A DNA stretch of 64,000 nt, taken from assembly GCA_023953905.1 (NCBI GenBank), contig JAMLJA010000001.1, positions 124,001-188,000 on the forward strand, read 5' to 3'. This document shows positions 41,053 through 50,320 of the stretch, one piece after another. This DNA is from Rhizobiaceae bacterium (GTDB lineage: Bacteria > Pseudomonadota > Alphaproteobacteria > Rhizobiales > Rhizobiaceae). Both the position numbers and the translations under genes were made by a program. Numbering within the stretch: position 1 is the stretch's first letter; every line of letters starts with the position of its first letter. Under the pieces are notes generated by a model, which saw nothing but the letters and a program-made list of their open reading frames with translations, did not search any database and was not told the DNA's origin.

Positions 41053-42368
41053 CAATTCCGCTCCATGAGATCGTCGAGTTCCGTATAGTCAGGCAGGTCA
41101 GCGGCAATTGGCTGGCCGCGCCGCACCACAATCCGATCCGATTCCGGCCGAGACAGCAACTCCGTCCAGCTACGGCCACGAAAAACGACAAAGTCCGCTG
41201 ACGCTCCGACCTTGAGGCTTCCCGCATCGTCGAGGCGCATGATCTGAGCCGGCGTCGCCGCCATCGCCATGGGCCAATCGGCCACGGGATGATCAAAATG
41301 CACGATGCGAGTGGCCATGCGATACACCTCGAGCATATCGAGATCGCCATATGCATGGAACGGATCGCGCGTATTGTCGGAGGCGACGGCAACCGGAATA
41401 CCGCGCGCCTTCATCTCGTGCAGGAGTGTTACGCCGCGCCAGCGCGGTGTGGTGGAGTCGTCGCGACGATCCTGCAGATAGAGATTGCACATGGGAAGTG
41501 AAACGACTGCAAGGCCCGCTTTCGCGACCTCGTCCAGCGTATCGTGAACCACCGCATCGGGCTGCTTTGCCAGGGAACAGCAGTGGCCGACGAGCACCCT
41601 GCCCTCAAATCGGTTGCGGATCACTGCCTGCGCGATTCTCGACAGTGACACCGCCTGAACGTCATCGGTCTCATCGGCGTGGAAATCGAGGTCGAGCCCA
41701 TAGCTCGTCGCGAGATGAACCACGGTATCGAGGAGCTCATCAAGATCAGGCACCATATAGGTGACCACGCCAAGTATCCCGCCAGCGTTTGCAACACGCT
41801 TTGCAAGACCGGTAAACCAGTCCCTGTCACGCACACCCTCGATGCCAAGGAGACAGGCGGCCTGAAGCTCTATCCGATCGCGCCAGCGATCACGCATCGC
41901 CTCAAAGACCGGCCAGGAAATCGTCTCCTGCGGCGAAACGCAGTCGAGATGCGTACGAATTGCCTTGGTGCCGTGCGCATACGCGCAGCGGAGGGCGAAA
42001 TCCATGCGCTGGGCGACGTCCTCGGCGCTCCATCGGATCACGCGATCAAGGCCCGCAGTATCAAGCGCGCTCGCAAACGTTCCGTCAGGATTGGGCGAGC
42101 GCGGCCAGATATGGCCTTTGTCCAGATGCGTGTGACAGTCGACAAAACAGGGCAGAACGATGCGGCCCGCAAGATCGAAAGCCTCGTCGGATCGTGGTCC
42201 ACCAACCGATGCCTTGATGGAAGCGATCTTGCCATCGGCAACCGACAGATCGACCAGCGCAAAGCCATCTGCATCAAGCATCGCGTGCACACCTGTCGTG
42301 AGCGAGGCATGCAGGCGCGCCCGCGAAAGCGTGTAGCGGCCCGTCGACGGAATTACCAACGATCTCAT
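41052..42368 (-). CDS. Cytosine-deaminase-like amidohydrolase
   Basis: The 438-residue protein is an amidohydrolase-superfamily deaminase. Metal ligands are visible as HTH in VDCHTHLDKGH, then HADE, GHC and the catalytic Asp in ASDNTRDP, the set seen in cytosine deaminase and N-isopropylammelide-type enzymes that hydrolyse C-N bonds in nitrogen heterocycles. Exact substrate is not determined. It sits between the ABC permease (25 bases upstream) and the FAD oxidase (one-base overlap), which fits deamination of an imported ring compound followed by oxidation. Confidence 0.85.
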   Translation of the reverse strand: MRSLVIPSTGRYTLSRARLHASLTTGVHAMLDADGFALVDLSVADGKIASIKASVGGPRSDEAFDLAGRIVLPCFVDCHTHLDKGHIWPRSPNPDGTFASALDTAGLDRVIRWSAEDVAQRMDFALRCAYAHGTKAIRTHLDCVSPQETISWPVFEAMRDRWRDRIELQAACLLGIEGVRDRDWFTGLAKRVANAGGILGVVTYMVPDLDELLDTVVHLATSYGLDLDFHADETDDVQAVSLSRIAQAVIRNRFEGRVLVGHCCSLAKQPDAVVHDTLDEVAKAGLAVVSLPMCNLYLQDRRDDSTTPRWRGVTLLHEMKARGIPVAVASDNTRDPFHAYGDLDMLEVYRMATRIVHFDHPVADWPMAMAATPAQIMRLDDAGSLKVGASADFVVFRGRSWTELLSRPESDRIVVRRGQPIAADLPDYTELDDLMERN

Positions 42369-42393
42369 CGTCTAGGGTTCTTGGTCTGCATTG

Positions 42394-43251
42394 CTAACCT
42401 TCCTGCTTGAGCGCGCTTTCGTGCCATCTGCGCAGGATGAGGTGCGATACAAGCGACAGCACCAGAAAGATCACTATGCCGGTAAACGAAATCAGGATGA
42501 GAGCCGCGAACAGTCGCGGAGCGTTCAGGCGATACCCGGCCTCGATAATACGCGAAGCAAGTCCGGATGACTGGCCGCTGGAGCCCGCGACAAATTCGGC
42601 CACGACAGCGCCTATCAGCGACAGGCCTCCGGCGATCTTCAGACCACCGAGAAAATAGGGCATCGCAGCTGGCAGCCGCAGATGCCAAAGTTCCTGCCAC
42701 CGCGTGGCACCGTTCATCTTGAAAAGGTCGCGCAGGTTGCGGTCGACGGAATTCAGTCCCAGCGTTGTGTTGGAAAGGATCGGAAAGAACGCAACGATCC
42801 ATGCGCAGAGCAGCAGCTTTGCCATCTGATTGTCGACATAGATGTTGATCAGGGGAAATATCGCGACAATCGGGGTGACTTGCAGCACGATGGCGAAGGG
42901 AAAGAACGACATCTCCACCCATTTCGATTGCGCGAACAGAACCGCCAGCCCAACGCCGCCGGCGACCGCCAGAATCAAGCTCAGAAAGGTGATCTTCAGC
43001 GTTGTCAGCAAGGATCCGAACAATAGAGGCGCATCCGAGACAAGCGTTTCAAGCACGACGCCGGGACGCGGCAATATGTATTTCGGGATATCGTTCAGGA
43101 CGCAGATCCGATCCCACCCATAAATCGCGAGAGCCATGATCGAGAGCGGCAAAAGCCACCTTCCAATTTTCTCGATGCGCTGATTTCGAAGACGCCGCGC
43201 CTCCTCCGGGTCGAGAGCCGCCGCTGCCACAGATCCGTCAATCGCCGCCAT
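42394..43251 (-). CDS. ABC transporter permease (SsuC/ThiX type)
   Basis: The permease (285 aa from ATG 43251, which has GGAGG five bases upstream) has a polar N terminus and six membrane spans with the typical cytoplasmic EAA-like loop (FKMNGATRWQELWHLRLPAAMP). It belongs to the BPD_transp_1 group used for taurine, sulfonate, pyrimidine and thiamine-precursor importers. It overlaps the 3' end of its ATPase gene by 14 bases. Confidence 0.9.
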   Translation of the reverse strand: MAAIDGSVAAAALDPEEARRLRNQRIEKIGRWLLPLSIMALAIYGWDRICVLNDIPKYILPRPGVVLETLVSDAPLLFGSLLTTLKITFLSLILAVAGGVGLAVLFAQSKWVEMSFFPFAIVLQVTPIVAIFPLINIYVDNQMAKLLLCAWIVAFFPILSNTTLGLNSVDRNLRDLFKMNGATRWQELWHLRLPAAMPYFLGGLKIAGGLSLIGAVVAEFVAGSSGQSSGLASRIIEAGYRLNAPRLFAALILISFTGIVIFLVLSLVSHLILRRWHESALKQEG

Positions 43252-44053
43252 GACCGCCTCCGGCATTCATCGCCGCGCCCAGAACGTCGGATGTCTCCCG
43301 GCACAAGGCGGCGTACTCAGGAGAAGTCCGGAAGGCCTCGTCACGTGGATATCCGGCACCAACCTCGACCTCGCGGAAGACGCGGCCCGGTCGCGCGGCC
43401 ATGACCACGATGCGATTGGAAAGGAAAACGCTCTCAAACACGCTGTGCGTTACGAAAATGACCGTAAAGCGTTCCTGCTCCCACAGCGACAGAAGATCAT
43501 TGTTGAGCCGGAACCGCGTAATCTCGTCGAGGGCAGCAAAGGGCTCATCCATCAAAAGCAAGCGCGGCCCCGTCACAAGCGCGCGCGCAATCGACACGCG
43601 CATCTTCATGCCACCGGAGAGTTCACGCGGCACGGCGTCCTCAAATCCGTTCAGACGCACCCGCGCAAGCACCTCCGCGATGCGCGACGCCGCAACGTTT
43701 CGCGACACACCGCGCAGGCGCAGCGGCAGCCAGACATTCTCGAACACACTGGCCCAAGGCAGCAGGGTTGGCTCCTGAAAAACAAAGCCCACGGAGCCGC
43801 TTTCGACCTGCCTGTGCCAATGAACCTGACCCGAAGTGGGTATGGAGAGGCCCGCGATTAAGCGAAGCGCCGTCGACTTGCCGCAACCGGAAGGACCAAG
43901 CAGGCTGACGAAATCACCCTCACCGATCGCGAGATCGACATCCGACAAGGCGGTGACGCCATTGGAGAAGGATTTGCCGACAGACCTCAGGCTGAGCAGG
44001 GGCGCATTGCCCCCGCTCTCCGGTCGAGCCGCCTCGCGCAGTTCTGCAAGCAT
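43238..44053 (-). CDS. ABC transporter ATP-binding protein (SsuB/ThiZ type)
   Basis: The 271-residue ATPase has Walker A GPSGCGKST, signature LSGGMKMR, Walker B LLLMDEPFAALD and the switch His in FVTHSVFES. Short length and sequence fit the nitrate/sulfonate/pyrimidine importer group. It pairs with the permease just downstream and the substrate-binding protein six bases upstream. Confidence 0.93.
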   Translation of the reverse strand: MLAELREAARPESGGNAPLLSLRSVGKSFSNGVTALSDVDLAIGEGDFVSLLGPSGCGKSTALRLIAGLSIPTSGQVHWHRQVESGSVGFVFQEPTLLPWASVFENVWLPLRLRGVSRNVAASRIAEVLARVRLNGFEDAVPRELSGGMKMRVSIARALVTGPRLLLMDEPFAALDEITRFRLNNDLLSLWEQERFTVIFVTHSVFESVFLSNRIVVMAARPGRVFREVEVGAGYPRDEAFRTSPEYAALCRETSDVLGAAMNAGGGHGGD

Positions 44054-44059
44054 GCGATG

Positions 44060-45064
44060 CTACTTCTTGAGATCCATGCCTACGCCCTTGTTCACAAAAT
44101 CGAGCGTATAGGACTTCTTGATATCGATGCCTTCGGGCAAGACCTTCGCCGCGACCATCTTGTCGTAGAAATCCTTGATCTGGGCGTCGGTCATGGCACC
44201 GATACCGAGCTTCTCCGCATCTCCCGAATCGACGATCCCGAACTTCTTCATCTGGCTGATCGAGAATGCGATCTGCTCGTCGGTGATGTCTGGATTGTCC
44301 TTCTTAATCATCTCGTTGGCAGCTGAATTGTCGCCATAGAGATAGCTGTACCAACCCTTCGCCGATCCATCGACAAAGCATTGAACGACCTCAGGCCGCT
44401 TGTCGATCGTGTCCTGCATGGTCTCGATCGTGGTCGAATAGGTGCTGTAGCCATAGTCGGCGAGCAGGAACTGGTTGGGGACGAAACCGCCTTCTTTTTC
44501 GACTGCAAACGGCTCGGACGTGACGTAACCCTGTTGGATCGACTTCTTGTTGGCGATGAACGGAGCCGGATTGAAGGTGTAGGGAACGCGCTTTGCCAGG
44601 TCGAAGCCATATTCCTCGGCCATCCAGAGCAGGAAGCTCTGGGCACCTTCGTCACCGATAATGTATTGGTCGGCCTTCGGCAGGTCCTCCCATTTGTCCA
44701 GACCTTCGCCCGGATGGGACATGACGACCTGAGGCTCCTTCTGGAACGATGCTGCAACGACCTTCAGTGGGATGTCCTGCGCGACAGCGTCAAAGGCCTG
44801 CTGCATGTTGCCGCCCATATAGAAGTCGATCTTGCCGGCCAGCAGCAGCGGACGGCCCGCCACCTGCGGCCCGCCCTGCTGGATCGTGACATCCAGCCCG
44901 CACGCGGAATAGGACCCGTCCGCAACAGCCTGATAGTAGCCACCATGTTCCGCCTGGGCCAACCAGTTGGTCATAAAGGTAACTTTCTCGGCGGCCGTGG
45001 CGGTCAACCCGGACACAACGGTGATCACGCCCGCGATCGCGGTCGAGCAGACTAGCTTGGTCAT
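44060..45064 (-). CDS. ABC substrate-binding protein, NMT1/THI5-like
   Basis: The protein (334 aa from ATG 45064, preceded by GAGGG about 8 bases upstream) has a signal peptide of about 23 residues and the NMT1/THI5-like signature TNWLAQAEHGGYYQAVADG. Family members bind pyrimidines, thiamine precursors, riboflavin-like rings, or sulfonates. It is the first gene of the operon and so sets the substrate range, which I cannot read from sequence. I searched the leader on the minus strand for a TPP riboswitch and saw none. Confidence 0.9.
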   Translation of the reverse strand: MTKLVCSTAIAGVITVVSGLTATAAEKVTFMTNWLAQAEHGGYYQAVADGSYSACGLDVTIQQGGPQVAGRPLLLAGKIDFYMGGNMQQAFDAVAQDIPLKVVAASFQKEPQVVMSHPGEGLDKWEDLPKADQYIIGDEGAQSFLLWMAEEYGFDLAKRVPYTFNPAPFIANKKSIQQGYVTSEPFAVEKEGGFVPNQFLLADYGYSTYSTTIETMQDTIDKRPEVVQCFVDGSAKGWYSYLYGDNSAANEMIKKDNPDITDEQIAFSISQMKKFGIVDSGDAEKLGIGAMTDAQIKDFYDKMVAAKVLPEGIDIKKSYTLDFVNKGVGMDLKK

Positions 45065-45248
45065 GAACAACACCCTCATCGTTGCCGTATCCAACACGGC
45101 GTTCTTCTGCAAAATCGTCGACGCGAGAGCCGTGCGAGAACTTCGCTTCAGAGTGCCGGTCTCACTCCAACCGTTTCTGGCGCGACAGCAGCCCGTTCAT
45201 TCCGCCTTGATCATCATCGTGCCCATTTTTGGCGCGGCTGTCCATGCA

Positions 45249-45260
45249 CTGTGATCACAG
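45249..45260. promoter_or_regulatory. Perfect 12-base palindrome CTGTGATCACAG
   Basis: This palindrome lies in the 253-base divergent region between the heterocycle-uptake operon (start 45064) and the RidA-like gene (start 45318), 58 bases before the latter. The position and perfect symmetry suit a dimeric repressor or activator site controlling both sides. No regulator gene lies next to it, so the protein that would bind is unknown. Confidence 0.4.
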
Positions 45261-45317
45261 CCCACAATGCTTGCGAAGAACGACGATGGGGCGCTAGATT
45301 CGCGGCAAGGAGACACC

Positions 45318-45701
45318 ATGCAAAAGTTCCTCACACCCGCCTCCATCAAGCCCCCTTTCGCCCGGTACAGCCACGGGGTCGAGGTGCCGCCTGAAGCGAG
45401 AATCATCTTCTGTTCCGGCCAATTGGGGATATCGCCTTCGGATATCGTGCCGGAAGACGTCGGAGCGCAGGCCGAATTATGTTTTGAGAATATCGCAGCC
45501 ATACTTGGTGAGGCAGGGCTGGAGCTTCGAGATATCGTCCGGATCAATACCTTCGTGACGGATCGCGCATATTTGCGGCCCTATATGGATGTGCGCGACC
45601 GATTGTTCTCCGATCCTGCGCCAGCTTCCACGCTGATGATCGTCTCAGGATTCGCGCGCGAGGAATTCAAGATCGAGATCGAGACCATTGCCGCTGGATA
45701 G
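45318..45701 (+). CDS. RidA-family protein lacking the usual catalytic Arg
   Basis: The 127-residue protein has the RidA/YjgF fold: FCSGQLGI early, a DIVRINTFVTD middle segment, and a FKIEIETIAAG end. In RidA the imine-hydrolysing Arg lies in a PARS-type motif; here the matching stretch reads DPAPASTLMIV, so no Arg is seen at that position. It may belong to a Rid subgroup that does not hydrolyse 2-aminoacrylate. AAGGAGACACC precedes the ATG. It diverges from the heterocycle operon and could act on one of its products. Confidence 0.85.
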   Translation: MQKFLTPASIKPPFARYSHGVEVPPEARIIFCSGQLGISPSDIVPEDVGAQAELCFENIAAILGEAGLELRDIVRINTFVTDRAYLRPYMDVRDRLFSDPAPASTLMIVSGFAREEFKIEIETIAAG

Positions 45702-45793
45702 CGCATCCTGCGGCCAAAGACGCGCCCCACAACCACTGTCCGCCGAGCGAAGATCCGAGTTGACCGGGTCCGAACGCGCGACCAGCGCTTGGT

Positions 45794-46177
45794 TCAAACG
45801 CTATTCTTCATCTCAATTCTGATGCCATGGACGGTCTGATCAGACTCGTTGAGAACGCGACCTGCCGGTTGCAGCGCCATATGGACAACAAGGCATCCGT
45901 TGCCATCCCACTCCTCCAGCGCCCGGAAAACGTCACGATTGGGCGGCAAGCGCGCACCCTCCGGCGATATATCCACAGCCGGCGGCTTTATCTGATCGAG
46001 GACAAAAATCGATGGCCAGCGATGATGATGCACCGGCTCTTCATCGTGTGGCTCAAGCGTGACTTCAAGCACGCGTAGGCGCTCGTTCTCGAAAAGCACT
46101 TTGTGATGTTTCGGTGCCGCCGCAACGGCATCAAGGCTTGGGTCCCATTTCGACGGGTCGCTCATTGCATCAGACAT
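45794..46177 (-). CDS. Small cupin-fold-like protein
   Basis: The 127-residue product (from ATG 46177 with GGAG upstream) contains a cupin-like stretch, EPHDEEPVHHHRWPSIF, with the run of three His typical of the metal motif, and a second half ending in DQTVHGIRIEM. It is likely a small metal-binding barrel, but I cannot name a family; the second cupin motif is not clearly intact. It is convergent with the RidA-like gene across 92 bases and divergent from the GGDEF gene. Confidence 0.6.
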   Translation of the reverse strand: MSDAMSDPSKWDPSLDAVAAAPKHHKVLFENERLRVLEVTLEPHDEEPVHHHRWPSIFVLDQIKPPAVDISPEGARLPPNRDVFRALEEWDGNGCLVVHMALQPAGRVLNESDQTVHGIRIEMKNSV

Positions 46178-46399
46178 GCGATTACGCTCCAGCCATTTAC
46201 CTCGTCGGTAACTGTAGTACACCGCTCGATTTCTTGACAGCGCAATCGATGCGGTCCGGCAATGCGCGGAGCGTCAGCGACACAACCATCCGAACATTGC
46301 TCATGTGGCAGTTCGAAGCGGCCGCATCAGACCAGCCAGTTTTCCTTCAAACGTTTACGTGTTGTTTTCGCATCACGTGCATTTTCGTTTGAGCGAGGT

Positions 46400-47623
46400 T
46401 TGGCGGCATCACCATTGAACGGCCAGTTTTACTTTTCCTTTCTGAACCCTGTGCTCGGGCTCATGCTCGCAAGTGCATTCGGGATTCTATGGCTTTATCA
46501 GAGGGAAAAGAACTATGTGATCGTAATCGCCAGCGGATATGCAATGTCCGCGATGGGATTTGCCTTGCACGCGCTTGGCCCGGTTCTGAACAGCAGTTCG
46601 ATTCGGGTTGTCTCGAACATGTGCTTCCTGGCATCGGCGGCCTTTCTGGCGAGCGCCGTCATTGCGCGCTATAATCGACGAATTCCCTATCATCTCATTG
46701 GCTTGTTGTGCGCGGCAGGCCTTGGGGGATTTTGCTGGTTCGTGTTCTTTGACCCCGATATCGAAAAGCAGATCTATTCGATGAACCTCGCTCTCGGCGC
46801 GATTACCATCGTCGCGGCCGTCAATCTGGCGACAATTCCAAACAAGCAGGTTATTGACCGTGTCCTGTTCGCAGTCAGCCTTCTCGTAGCCACGAATCTG
46901 ATGGTGCGAACCTATATCATCCTCCAGATTGCCGGGCCGTTCGACCGGTATGAGGACCTGCCTCGCTCTATCTACTGGTCAACGGTTCAGGTTTCCCACG
47001 CGCTCATCTCAATCATGCTTGCGCTCACGCTCATCGTCGCGGTGGCGCTCGACCTGGTAAGACAGTTGAAGACGGAATCAGAGACCGACGAGATGTCGGG
47101 ACTTCTCAACCGTCGAGGCTTCGATCAAGCCGCGCAACTGATGCTCGACGAGTGTGCGGCGCACGGGAGGCCGGCAGCCTTGGTGCTTGCAGACCTCGAC
47201 CACTTCAAGGCGATCAACGACACCTACGGTCATGCTGTCGGCGATCGGGTGATCATTGCATTTTCCGACCTGCTTCAGGCCTCGGTCAACCCGGGCGTCA
47301 TCGTTGGCCGAATCGGCGGTGAGGAATTTGCGGTAGCCATACCGGACACGACGCTGGCGGGAGCGCGCATGTTTGCCGAAGGGGTTAGGGTGGCCTATGG
47401 CGCCACGACCATTCCCGGCCCTCTTGCTATCCCTCTTACGGCCAGCTTCGGGGTCTGTGCTTTCGACGACGGCGACAAACTCGTCAATTTGCTGAGACGC
47501 GCTGACGAGGCACTTTATTCCGCCAAGCGCGATGGACGAGACCGCGTGCGTACCTTTCCAGGCGAGTCGGGAAATGTCCCCCATCTGCCGACCGACGTGG
47601 ACATGTTGCGGTTCACTCACTAA
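46400..47623 (+). CDS. Membrane-bound GGDEF diguanylate cyclase
   Basis: The protein (407 aa from TTG 46400) has six hydrophobic spans in about residues 15-205, then a GGDEF domain with LVLADLDHFKAINDTYGH and the active-site form GRIGGEEF. It should make cyclic di-GMP from GTP. No RxxD inhibitory site lies five residues before the GGEEF motif, so feedback inhibition may be absent. The TTG start is preferred because GAGCGAGG is just upstream; the frame to 46262 is unsupported. It stands alone apart from the creatininase-family gene 33 bases after it. Confidence 0.88.
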   Translation: MAASPLNGQFYFSFLNPVLGLMLASAFGILWLYQREKNYVIVIASGYAMSAMGFALHALGPVLNSSSIRVVSNMCFLASAAFLASAVIARYNRRIPYHLIGLLCAAGLGGFCWFVFFDPDIEKQIYSMNLALGAITIVAAVNLATIPNKQVIDRVLFAVSLLVATNLMVRTYIILQIAGPFDRYEDLPRSIYWSTVQVSHALISIMLALTLIVAVALDLVRQLKTESETDEMSGLLNRRGFDQAAQLMLDECAAHGRPAALVLADLDHFKAINDTYGHAVGDRVIIAFSDLLQASVNPGVIVGRIGGEEFAVAIPDTTLAGARMFAEGVRVAYGATTIPGPLAIPLTASFGVCAFDDGDKLVNLLRRADEALYSAKRDGRDRVRTFPGESGNVPHLPTDVDMLRFTH

Positions 47624-47656
47624 CGTGGACTGACCAAAAATTTCCAGGGCATCCCA

Positions 47657-48454
47657 GTGGCAAGAACACGAATCTGGTGGGGCGACTTCCCCACCACCGC
47701 TTTTTCCGACATCGACCCAGACGAGACCATCGCCGTGCTGCCGATCGCGGCCGTCGAACAGCACGGGCCGCATTTGCCGGTCTCCACTGACACATCGATC
47801 ATGCACGGAATGCTTGAAACGGCCATTCCACTCATCCCGGACGACATGGATGTGCGCATTCTGCCTGTTCAGTCCGTTGGCAAATCAAACGAACACATTC
47901 GAGCGCCCGGCACCCTATCCCTTTCGCCGCTCGCAGCCATCCAGGCCTGGGCGGAACTTGGCGTCGCTGTGAATGCAGCGGGAGTTCGAAAGATCATTCT
48001 CATCAACTCCCACGGCGGCAACGAGGAGATCATGGGGATCGTCACGCGTGAACTGCGCGTCGCCTGCGAAATGCTGGCGGTGAAGACGAGCTGGATGCGC
48101 TTCGGCGTTCCTGACGACATGTATTCAGAGCGCGAGATGCGCTACGGGATCCACGGCGGCGACGTGGAGACATCCTTGATGCTCCATTTCAGGCCGGACC
48201 TCGTCGACATGTCGCAGGCCGAGGATTTCCGCTCGAACGTGGAAGATGCGGAGAAGGAGTTCGACCTTCTGCGCCAGACTGGGACCCATGCCTTCGCATG
48301 GATCGCCGGCGATCTGAACGTGCATGGGGTCGTCGGCGACGCATCAGCCGCAACGCCGGAAAAAGGTCGCCTGACGGCTGAGCATCAGGCCGCCGGATTC
48401 ATACGACTTCTCAAGGATGTGCAAAAGGCGCGGCTTGCTGATCTGCTTCAATAG
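47657..48454 (+). CDS. Creatininase-family amidohydrolase
   Basis: The 265-residue protein is of the creatininase family. Metal and active-site residues are in place: Glu34 and His36 in AVEQHGPHLP, Asp45 in VSTD, His119 and Glu123 in NSHGGNEE, and His166/Glu171 in HGGDVETS. The family hydrolyses cyclic amides such as creatinine and also includes 3-dehydro-scyllo-inosose hydrolase-type and pterin-related enzymes. The GTG start at 47657 gives normal length. It is followed 151 bases later by a peptide-type ABC importer, which may bring in its substrate. Confidence 0.88.
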   Translation: MARTRIWWGDFPTTAFSDIDPDETIAVLPIAAVEQHGPHLPVSTDTSIMHGMLETAIPLIPDDMDVRILPVQSVGKSNEHIRAPGTLSLSPLAAIQAWAELGVAVNAAGVRKIILINSHGGNEEIMGIVTRELRVACEMLAVKTSWMRFGVPDDMYSEREMRYGIHGGDVETSLMLHFRPDLVDMSQAEDFRSNVEDAEKEFDLLRQTGTHAFAWIAGDLNVHGVVGDASAATPEKGRLTAEHQAAGFIRLLKDVQKARLADLLQ

Positions 48455-48605
48455 CGCGACCTCCCGCCTGGAATTTCGAACTTTGCTTGCTGGGCCATTG
48501 CATAAGAGACAACAAACCAACGAAATTGCCCAAGATAGAAAATATTGCCTCGTCGTCCCGCGGGGCTGACCGTAGCTTCAACGCCATTCCCGAATGGAGT
48601 TTCTT

Positions 48606-50216
48606 ATGTCGGATATAACGCTTTCCCGCCGTTCGCTTTTGCTGACCACTTCAGCGCTCCTCGCATCGACGGCCATGCCGACTCTGTTGCTTGCAGAAGA
48701 AGCAAAGCCGGGTGGCAGACTGATCGTGGCGGCCGACTCCGAGCCCAAGAATCTCAATCCCGCGATCGTGGCTTCCAATGGCGTTTTCTTTATCGCTAGC
48801 AAGGTGATCGAGCCACTTGCGGAAGCTTCATTCGACGATGAGAACGGTCTTTCCCCTCGCCTTGCGACGAGCTGGGAAGGATCGCCGGACGGCCTGTCCG
48901 TGACATTCAAGCTTCGAGAGGGCGTAACCTGGCACGACGGCAAACCGTTTACCTCGGCCGATGTCGCATTCTCCGCGTTGAACATATGGAAGCCGCTGCA
49001 GAATCTGGGGCGTGTCGTTTTCAAGGATCTGGAAGACGTCGAGACGCCTGACGATCATACCGCGATCTTCAAATTCTCCACGCCGACACCTTTCCAGTTG
49101 ATCCGCAACGCGCTGCCCCCACTGACAAGCGTCGTCCCCAAGCATCTGTATGAAGGCACCGACATTGCGGCAAACCCGGCCAATTCGGCGCCCGTCGGCA
49201 CCGGCCCCTATAAATTCGCAGAGCACAAGGCGGGTGAGTATTACCGGCTCGAGAAGAATGCCAACTACTGGGACAAGGACAAGCCATATCTCGACGAGAT
49301 CATCTACCGCGTCCTCCCGGATCGCGCGGCCGCCGCGGGCGCGCTAGAGGCGGAAGAGATTCAACTGGCGGCATTCTCGGCGGTGCCGCTTGCCGATCTT
49401 GATCGAATCTCGAAGGTGCCCGGAATCGTCGTGGTCTCCAAGGGCTACGAGGCGCTGACCTATCAGCTTGTCGTCGAGATCAATCACCGCCGCAAGGAAC
49501 TTGCCGATCTCAAGGTCAGACAGGCCATCGCCCACGCGATCGACAAGGAATTCGTCGTCAAGACGATCTTCCTGGGCTACGCGAAACCATCCACCGGACC
49601 CGTTCCTCAGAACGACCCGCAATTCTACACCGACGACGTTCCGACCTATCCGTTCGATGTCGCCAAGGCCAACGCGCTGCTGGACGAAGCAGGCTATCCA
49701 AAAGCTGCAGACGGAAAGCGCTTCTCGCTGAAATTGCTGCCCGCGCCCTATTTCAACGAGACCCGTCAGTTCGGCGACTATCTGCGGCAGGCGCTGGCCG
49801 CAGTCGGCATTGACGCGGAACTCGTCAACAACGATGCCGCGGCTCATATCAAAGCCGTCTACACAGATCACGCATTCGACATTGCCGTTGGCCCGCCCGT
49901 GTATCGTGGCGATCCAGCCATATCCACAACCATTCTGGTCCAGAGCGGCACGCCGGACGGCGTACCCTTCTCCAACCAGGGCGGATACAGCAATCCCGAA
50001 CTTGACGCTGTGATTTCCAAGGCCGCCGAAACCATCGACGAAAGCGCGCGAACCGAACTTTACAGGACGTTCCAGAAGCTGGTTGCAACCGACCTGCCAC
50101 TGATCAACGTTGCCGAGTGGGGCTTCATCACAGTGGCGCGGGACTCGGTGAAGAACGTTTCCAACAATCCTCGATGGGCTGTGAGCAATTGGTCGGACAC
50201 ATGGCTGGAACCCTGA
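48606..50216 (+). CDS. ABC substrate-binding protein, peptide/nickel type
   Basis: The 536-residue protein is an SBP_bac_5 binding protein. It starts with a Tat-like signal (LSRRSLLLTTSALL) and has the family marks DGLSVTFKLREGVTWHDG and VRQAIAHAIDKE. ATG 48606 has GGAG seven bases upstream; the ATG at 48594 is rejected for lack of a site. The ligand could be a short peptide, a modified amino acid or a cyclic amide. It is the first gene of the ABC importer that continues with two permeases and two ATPases. Confidence 0.9.
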   Translation: MSDITLSRRSLLLTTSALLASTAMPTLLLAEEAKPGGRLIVAADSEPKNLNPAIVASNGVFFIASKVIEPLAEASFDDENGLSPRLATSWEGSPDGLSVTFKLREGVTWHDGKPFTSADVAFSALNIWKPLQNLGRVVFKDLEDVETPDDHTAIFKFSTPTPFQLIRNALPPLTSVVPKHLYEGTDIAANPANSAPVGTGPYKFAEHKAGEYYRLEKNANYWDKDKPYLDEIIYRVLPDRAAAAGALEAEEIQLAAFSAVPLADLDRISKVPGIVVVSKGYEALTYQLVVEINHRRKELADLKVRQAIAHAIDKEFVVKTIFLGYAKPSTGPVPQNDPQFYTDDVPTYPFDVAKANALLDEAGYPKAADGKRFSLKLLPAPYFNETRQFGDYLRQALAAVGIDAELVNNDAAAHIKAVYTDHAFDIAVGPPVYRGDPAISTTILVQSGTPDGVPFSNQGGYSNPELDAVISKAAETIDESARTELYRTFQKLVATDLPLINVAEWGFITVARDSVKNVSNNPRWAVSNWSDTWLEP

Positions 50217-50320
50217 GACCAGCAGCCGGAATGCCACGGTTCGCCGAGATTGATGTGTCTGGATGGCGATAGCAGCATGAGCATCACGGCAGCATGGATG
50301 CTGTCTGCCGAGGCATGCTT

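Noticed and set aside
45065..45317. Possible TPP riboswitch ahead of the NMT1/THI5-like importer
   Set aside because: I looked for the CTGAGA and ACCTGAT-type conserved boxes on the minus strand and did not find them.
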